Shown piece by piece: positions 60,301-64,000 of a stretch of 64,000 nt of DNA; position 1 is the stretch's first letter, and each line of letters starts with the position of its first letter. The translations under genes and the position numbers were made by a program. The DNA is from Oncomelania hupensis (Eukaryota > Mollusca > Gastropoda > Littorinimorpha > Pomatiopsidae): contig CM072513.1 in the NCBI GenBank assembly GCA_036898135.1, forward strand, positions 79,256,463 to 79,320,462. The letters are read 5' to 3'. Under the pieces are notes generated by a model. That model did not search any database. It saw nothing but the letters and a program-made list of their open reading frames with translations, and was not told where the DNA came from.

Positions 60301-63015
60301 TTGACAGATAGCGCATTGCTCTGTTGGGGTGATTCCCATCTTGTGTAGTAGAATATTGATTGGATAAATGTTGTATTATATTTTCCACTAGAGAACTTTC
60401 AGTCTTGTTTCGCGACTGGATCGGAAAGGAAGATCCCAGTAGCTGCTGTTTAGTTTTACATCTAGTTTATATTTCCAAAAGTTGGTGGCACATGCTTGAG
60501 TTTCTTCTATTAGAAGGACCCTGATCTGTTTGGTTGTAAAGCTATGGAGGGGTTTATCCTGTAGAGGGAAACGCGCTGGCGCCAGCACATGAGGGAATAG
60601 GATAAGTCTGTTGCGGATGCATGCATTTTCTACTGCTGTTATAACTGCGTTGCATTCTAATTGTCTTCTTGGACTATGTTCTAGTTTTTCTTCCAGTACC
60701 TGTAGAGATAGAAGGTTGTGTGTGTCATCCATGATGTCTTTGATTTGTTAATCATTAACTTTGTTAATCCACTCTTGGATGTGGAGATTTTTATGTCAGC
60801 ATTGTATATTTCCATTGCTCCATATCGGATCAATTAGTGATGTGTATGGCGTCTGCTCTTTGAATTTTGATTTCAGTGTGAGCCGTTCATGCAGGGTTTT
60901 ATTCCAAAAGTTAGTATGTGTGCTGGGGGATAATAAGACGCAAATCTTCTGGCTTGCAGTTTATTCTGAAGAAAGCGAGGCTAGTGGATGCGATTTCCAT
61001 AGGCTGTTCCTGCTGGTGTCAATGAGTTTTGGTACCCACGAAAGTAGCATGGCTTTTTGAAGTGTGCGTATGTCAATCATTTTGAGTCCCCCTTTACTTG
61101 TGTCCCTTCTAAATGTCTTGTGCTTGACTTTTTCAAATGCTTTTTGATTCACATGCATAGCAAAAAAACAATGTTCAGAGTTTTGCAAATCTGTGCAAGA
61201 TAAGTCCTAAATAGTCCAAAAATGACATTTTAAAAAAGTATCTGTCTACGTCCACCGTCTGGACGTGCAAAACTTGAAAGTGGATTAATATCTCAGAACC
61301 TATTTCAACTATCACAATCAAACTTGCTAAGATGGTTTATATCCATGAGACCTAATAAATGATCAGTGAATGAATGGCTTCATTTCAAGGTCAAGGGCAC
61401 AGGATCAACTAAGGTTAGTCAAAAAATGAAAATTGTTCACAAAATTTCACTTTTTGTCTGTTATAATATTGACTTATGATTCTTTGATCATGATAGATAT
61501 CAATGAGATACACACACTATGAACATTTGGTCAACCTCACTCCAAGGTCAAGGTTTTTTGGAGATGTCCAAAGTCAGTTAGTATAGGTACTTTGAAGTGG
61601 CCTTGACACTAGACTATGAGAGATATAAAGTTCAAACTTGTTGTATTTAGAGATGATAGATTGATCTTTCATATATGTTTCATTTTTGCGTTGATCTTGA
61701 AGGTCATTTAACAGTGGAATGGTTTTATTTAACCCATAGTATGCATCAACATTGGGTTTTTTGATCATGCATGAGAGATAACATGAAGGTCAAGGTCACT
61801 GAAGGTCAAGGTCATCCCAAGTTCACAGTTTTGTTGGCATAATACAACTTTCGCTGTAGTTTATTTGAGTAATGAGAGTGTATTTGGAGCCTGATGTCAA
61901 GAAAGATCAAAGTCGGTATTACTTTGCATTTGAATGCCACTGTTTCATTTTGTTGGTTTTTTGTGTTTTTTTTCTGGGCAGTCATTTTCATGTTAAATAT
62001 TGCAAGTTCCATAAGGAGTATGTTAGGCAGTTTGCACTTATATTTTATTGTTGTTGTATTTCTTTTTCCAAAGGAAGGAGAATAGAGCCTGTTTAATAAG
62101 TGTGAGTACAAGTTCCAGTAAATTAACAGATTGCATAAGGTAAATGAACAGGGATAGTATGAGCGATTTTTCTATTAATTTTTTGCCATTGATGCTTAGG
62201 TTTTATCTTGACCAGATTTTAATAAGGATGAAGCGAGCTTTTTGGATTTTGTCTGTCCAGTTGTCTTTGATTTTTAGTGTGCCAGTATCACTTCTGAAGT
62301 GTACCCCTAGTATTTTTATTTGTTTTACCCAGCTGAGGTTGTGAGGCCTTTCTTGGCTTGCTTTTTATCTGCCTAACCACGTAGCGTTAGTTTTTAGCCT
62401 ATTCACGTTTAGATCAGAGATATGAGCAAAGCCTTCAAGTATTCTGACCACAGCAAGATCTAGGTCTTGCTTGTTTTGTAGAAATAAGGTAGTGTCATCT
62501 TTATATTGCAGGATTGTGTAGCGATGTTGCAAGTGTGTTGTTATATAGGGGCATGGGGATACCTTTGATTTGGCTATGGCGGGTTTTTGTTGCAAGTAGT
62601 TGGACTGAATCACAAACAGAAGGAGTGATAATGGGCCTCCTTGGTGGATCCCTCTTTGAACATTGAAAGGTTCAGAAATGGTTCATACATATTAAAAAAA
62701 ACTACACGATGATAGGGAAAACAGTGATGATGAAATTGCTGTAGCTTTGGTTTTTTTTTTCATTTGCAGGGGCCAAGCCGTTCCACTGTAGCATATGTGG
62801 CAAGCTGTTTTCACAGAGCGGCAGTTGTCGAGTACATATGAGCAAGCACAAACTGAAGGATGCCAAGCAGGCAGCCAAGCAGCAAAAACAGCTAGCAGAG
62901 AACAGCAACGCAGCAGCCGATGAGAAAGGCTTATACGTTGCCCCAAACATCAAAGTGGAACCCTGCACCGATGTTTTGGTGTTGTGCAACGATGGTGACA
63001 ATGTTCAGTATCAAG
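51593..63015 (+). CDS. ZNF410: ZNF410-like five-finger C2H2 transcription factor (3' end outside window)
   Basis: Coding exons: 51593-51805, 55084-55441, 56395-56551, 57745-57920, 59048-59137, 62770-63015. They join in phase to 413 codons plus one base, so at least one more exon lies beyond the window or unrecognised near its end. Five C2H2 fingers sit at residues 220-242 (CSYKGC), 250-270, 278-300, 308-330 and 338-358. Fingers 1, 3 and 4 have four residues between the cysteines, fingers 2 and 5 have two. The linkers, the NDRRF junction after finger 1, TTAGNLKNH in finger 3 and SQSGS in finger 5 match the ZNF410 arrangement. The N-terminal 190 residues are weakly conserved, with a Lys-rich stretch around 160-190. 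Mammalian ZNF410 is known for its very selective control of CHD4; whether that holds here is unknown. Finger 1's exon could also be read from an in-frame ATG at 56376, but the splice model keeps phase. Confidence 0.9.
52580..52737 (+). CDS. THAP zinc-finger exon in ZNF410 intron
   Basis: ATG at 52580 in good context (AAAATGG) reads 52 codons to a consensus donor at 52738. Residues 20-52 match the start of a THAP domain: C25-x4-C30, then FFGFPKEEER, the conserved aromatic-FP block. The second half (later Cys and His) would be in a following exon that I did not find. It could be a P-element-like transposase exon, a nested host THAP gene, or an alternative ZNF410 exon. An in-frame extension back to 52466 exists. 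Transposon origin seems most likely. Confidence 0.55.
53185..53275. repeat. (GA)n microsatellite
   Basis: About 45 GA units with one AAAG interruption, in ZNF410 intron. Confidence 0.95.
53422..53470. repeat. (CA)n microsatellite
   Basis: About 22 CA units shortly after the GA tract. Confidence 0.95.
53471..55083. other. ZNF410 intron without recognised elements
   Basis: No supported gene or repeat, only short T and A runs. Confidence 0.4.
56870..57135 (-). mobile_element. (GGATA)n LINE, 3' fragment
   Basis: TATCC tail at 56873-56898, minus-strand remnants WPRHQSIRPCKDHPARHGAR and the DNIREVTGLTLSEAMRVAED end. Lies between finger exons 1 and 2 of ZNF410. Confidence 0.8.
57242..57306. repeat. 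(ATA)n microsatellite
   Basis: About 21 ATA units. Confidence 0.95.
58083..58760 (-). mobile_element. (GGATA)n LINE, internally deleted
   Basis: Minus-strand ORF 58200-58667 joins MRQGCLLSPTLFNIFLERIM directly to NLERQDHQSTFQGK and then MEMRCYRRLLGTSYSQHI, so the FADD box and the following region were deleted. TATCC tail at 58083-58107. Confidence 0.8.
60040..61175 (-). mobile_element. L1/Tx1-like LINE remnant, C-terminal half
   Basis: Minus-strand pieces KTFRRDTSKGGLKMIDI, LQKAMLLSWVPKLID, then NFWKYKLDVKLNSSYWDLPF and the terminal CAICQTEEKDYIEHFYSCP zinc-knuckle-like motif, as in L1/Tx1 ORF2 C-termini. Antisense in a ZNF410 intron. Confidence 0.7.
61176..62085 (-). repeat. Dispersed TCAAGGTCA-rich repeat inside the L1-like LINE
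   Basis: Inverted relative of 10243-10790. Holds tandem GGTCAAGGTCA motifs near 61785-61815. It separates the two LINE parts. Confidence 0.65.
62095..62690 (-). mobile_element. L1/Tx1-like LINE remnant, RT part
   Basis: Minus-strand frame reads YTILQYKDDTTLFLQNKQDL, with the RT box YADD changed to YKDD, then FAHISDLNVNRLKTNATWLG. Confidence 0.65.
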
Positions 63016-63134
63016 GTAAGGATTGCTGCTGTTATCCAAAGAATCTGGCTACTGAATAGGTAGAGCATAATGTACATAGCTATATCAAATTGCCTGTAAT
63101 AAATAATAAATTAATAGTGGGAGGTTCAGGCCAG

Positions 63135-63222
63135 GTGGCTTGAGCTAGAACCTGTATCGGCCAGTACCTTGAGAAGCTTTTGAGCTAGAAAAGCGCTCTA
63201 TAAAAATGGTTAAATGAAATAA
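63135..63222 (+). repeat. SINE 3' end-like fragment
   Basis: GTACCTTGAGAAGCTTTTGA and AAAAGCGCTCTATAAAAATG followed by an A-rich end; related to 11497-11556. Confidence 0.45.
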
Positions 63223-64000
63223 ATAAAATATAACTTTTTTCTTGTGCGCTTTGCTGCCATTGCCCTCATTTGCACCTGGTTATTCTTTTAAAAGAGGCAG
63301 AGCATGTCACAGCGAATTATTTTTGCTGTGTGATAAAAGACCTTGTTCCTTTGCTCGGGGTGAACAACACCCTACTAGCTTTGATACAGTCAATGTTGCT
63401 CCAGTAGCATGATTAAGAACCTGGATATTCTCCCAAACGTGCATTTACCATCATGAGTATGGTAATGATGAGGATGGTGATGATGATGTTGCAGGGTGGA
63501 GAACAACTGAATCAAGAAATCTCTGAAATCCGGCCGGGGCCCAGGGGCCAAGCCCCGGTATTCGCCTGTTACACTCTGTTTGATGATGATGTTTTCTATC
63601 AGTATCTGATTCAGCCCCGATGCTTGAATTCCTGATAGGGTGTAACTCAGATTCGTTTATTCACACAGCCCGTCCAAACAGCATACAAGTCACAAAGTCG
63701 ACGTATGAAGTTTTCCACTTTTATTCAGCATACATCAACAACTGCATACAATTCTCAATTCAACTCAACAACTTTCACAGCAACTTTCCAAATCACTATC
63801 AACAACTTTACTCTCTCCCAACAGCAACTCTGCACACGATTAAATAACCTCTCTCTTTTCCGGAAAGATTTCGTACATGGTAGAAAATGACGTACTGCCA
63901 CCAATCGAATAAAAGATCGTCATCACTGACTTACGTCAATACATATTTTTATATCTTCCAGAACGACCTCTTGCTTCTACATGTATCAGGAAATTTCTAT

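Noticed and set aside
63453..63635. Possible last ZNF410 exon after 63490
   Set aside because: From the AG at 63493 the required phase meets a stop after about ten codons with no conserved sequence.

Overview
The window looks like gene-dense euchromatin of a metazoan with many transposons, most likely a mollusc (gastropod-like lophotrochozoan). This placement is an inference from gene content, intron style and the mix of LINE, piggyBac and hAT relics; the species cannot be named from the sequence. All introns of the three genes that I could delimit are GT-AG. No rRNA, tRNA or CRISPR features were seen.

Three conserved single-copy-type genes account for all the cellular coding sequence. (1) A DCAF5 orthologue (CUL4-DDB1 ubiquitin ligase receptor, WD40) on the minus strand, 21876 to 4475, nine coding exons and 1104 codons with every exon junction in phase. 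(2) An XPO1/CRM1 orthologue (nuclear export receptor) on the minus strand, 45803 to 27218, 21 coding exons, expected 1068 residues. Three of its exons (2, 6 and 18) carry small indels that break the frame, while the other 18 are intact. (3) A ZNF410 orthologue (five C2H2 fingers) on the plus strand, start codon 51593, at least seven coding exons, running off the right edge after 63015. Its 5' non-coding exon lies near 48.5 kb, next to a YY1-type promoter motif and close to a candidate XPO1 5' exon, so XPO1 and ZNF410 appear to be arranged head to head.

Most of the rest is mobile DNA, lying inside introns and between genes. It includes a LINE family with (GGATA)n tails (eight pieces), a CR1/L2-like LINE with a long RT ORF, an L1/Tx1-like LINE remnant, a Tigger-like element that keeps only the DNA-binding part of its transposase, several piggyBac-like relics with TTAA target duplications (one folded into a 1.2 kb near-palindrome in an XPO1 intron), a group of about 650-770 bp hAT-like elements (6-bp target duplications in two copies), a TATA-containing retroposon with perfect 13-14 bp target duplications, a dispersed repeat rich in TCAAGGTCA, and a THAP-domain exon in a ZNF410 intron.

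The items most worth checking are: the clustered frame-breaking indels in XPO1; the piggyBac-derived giant inverted repeat; XPO1 intron 17, which is almost wholly built of four abutting elements; and the linkage of DCAF5, XPO1 and ZNF410, which matches the human 2p/14q paralogous regions.
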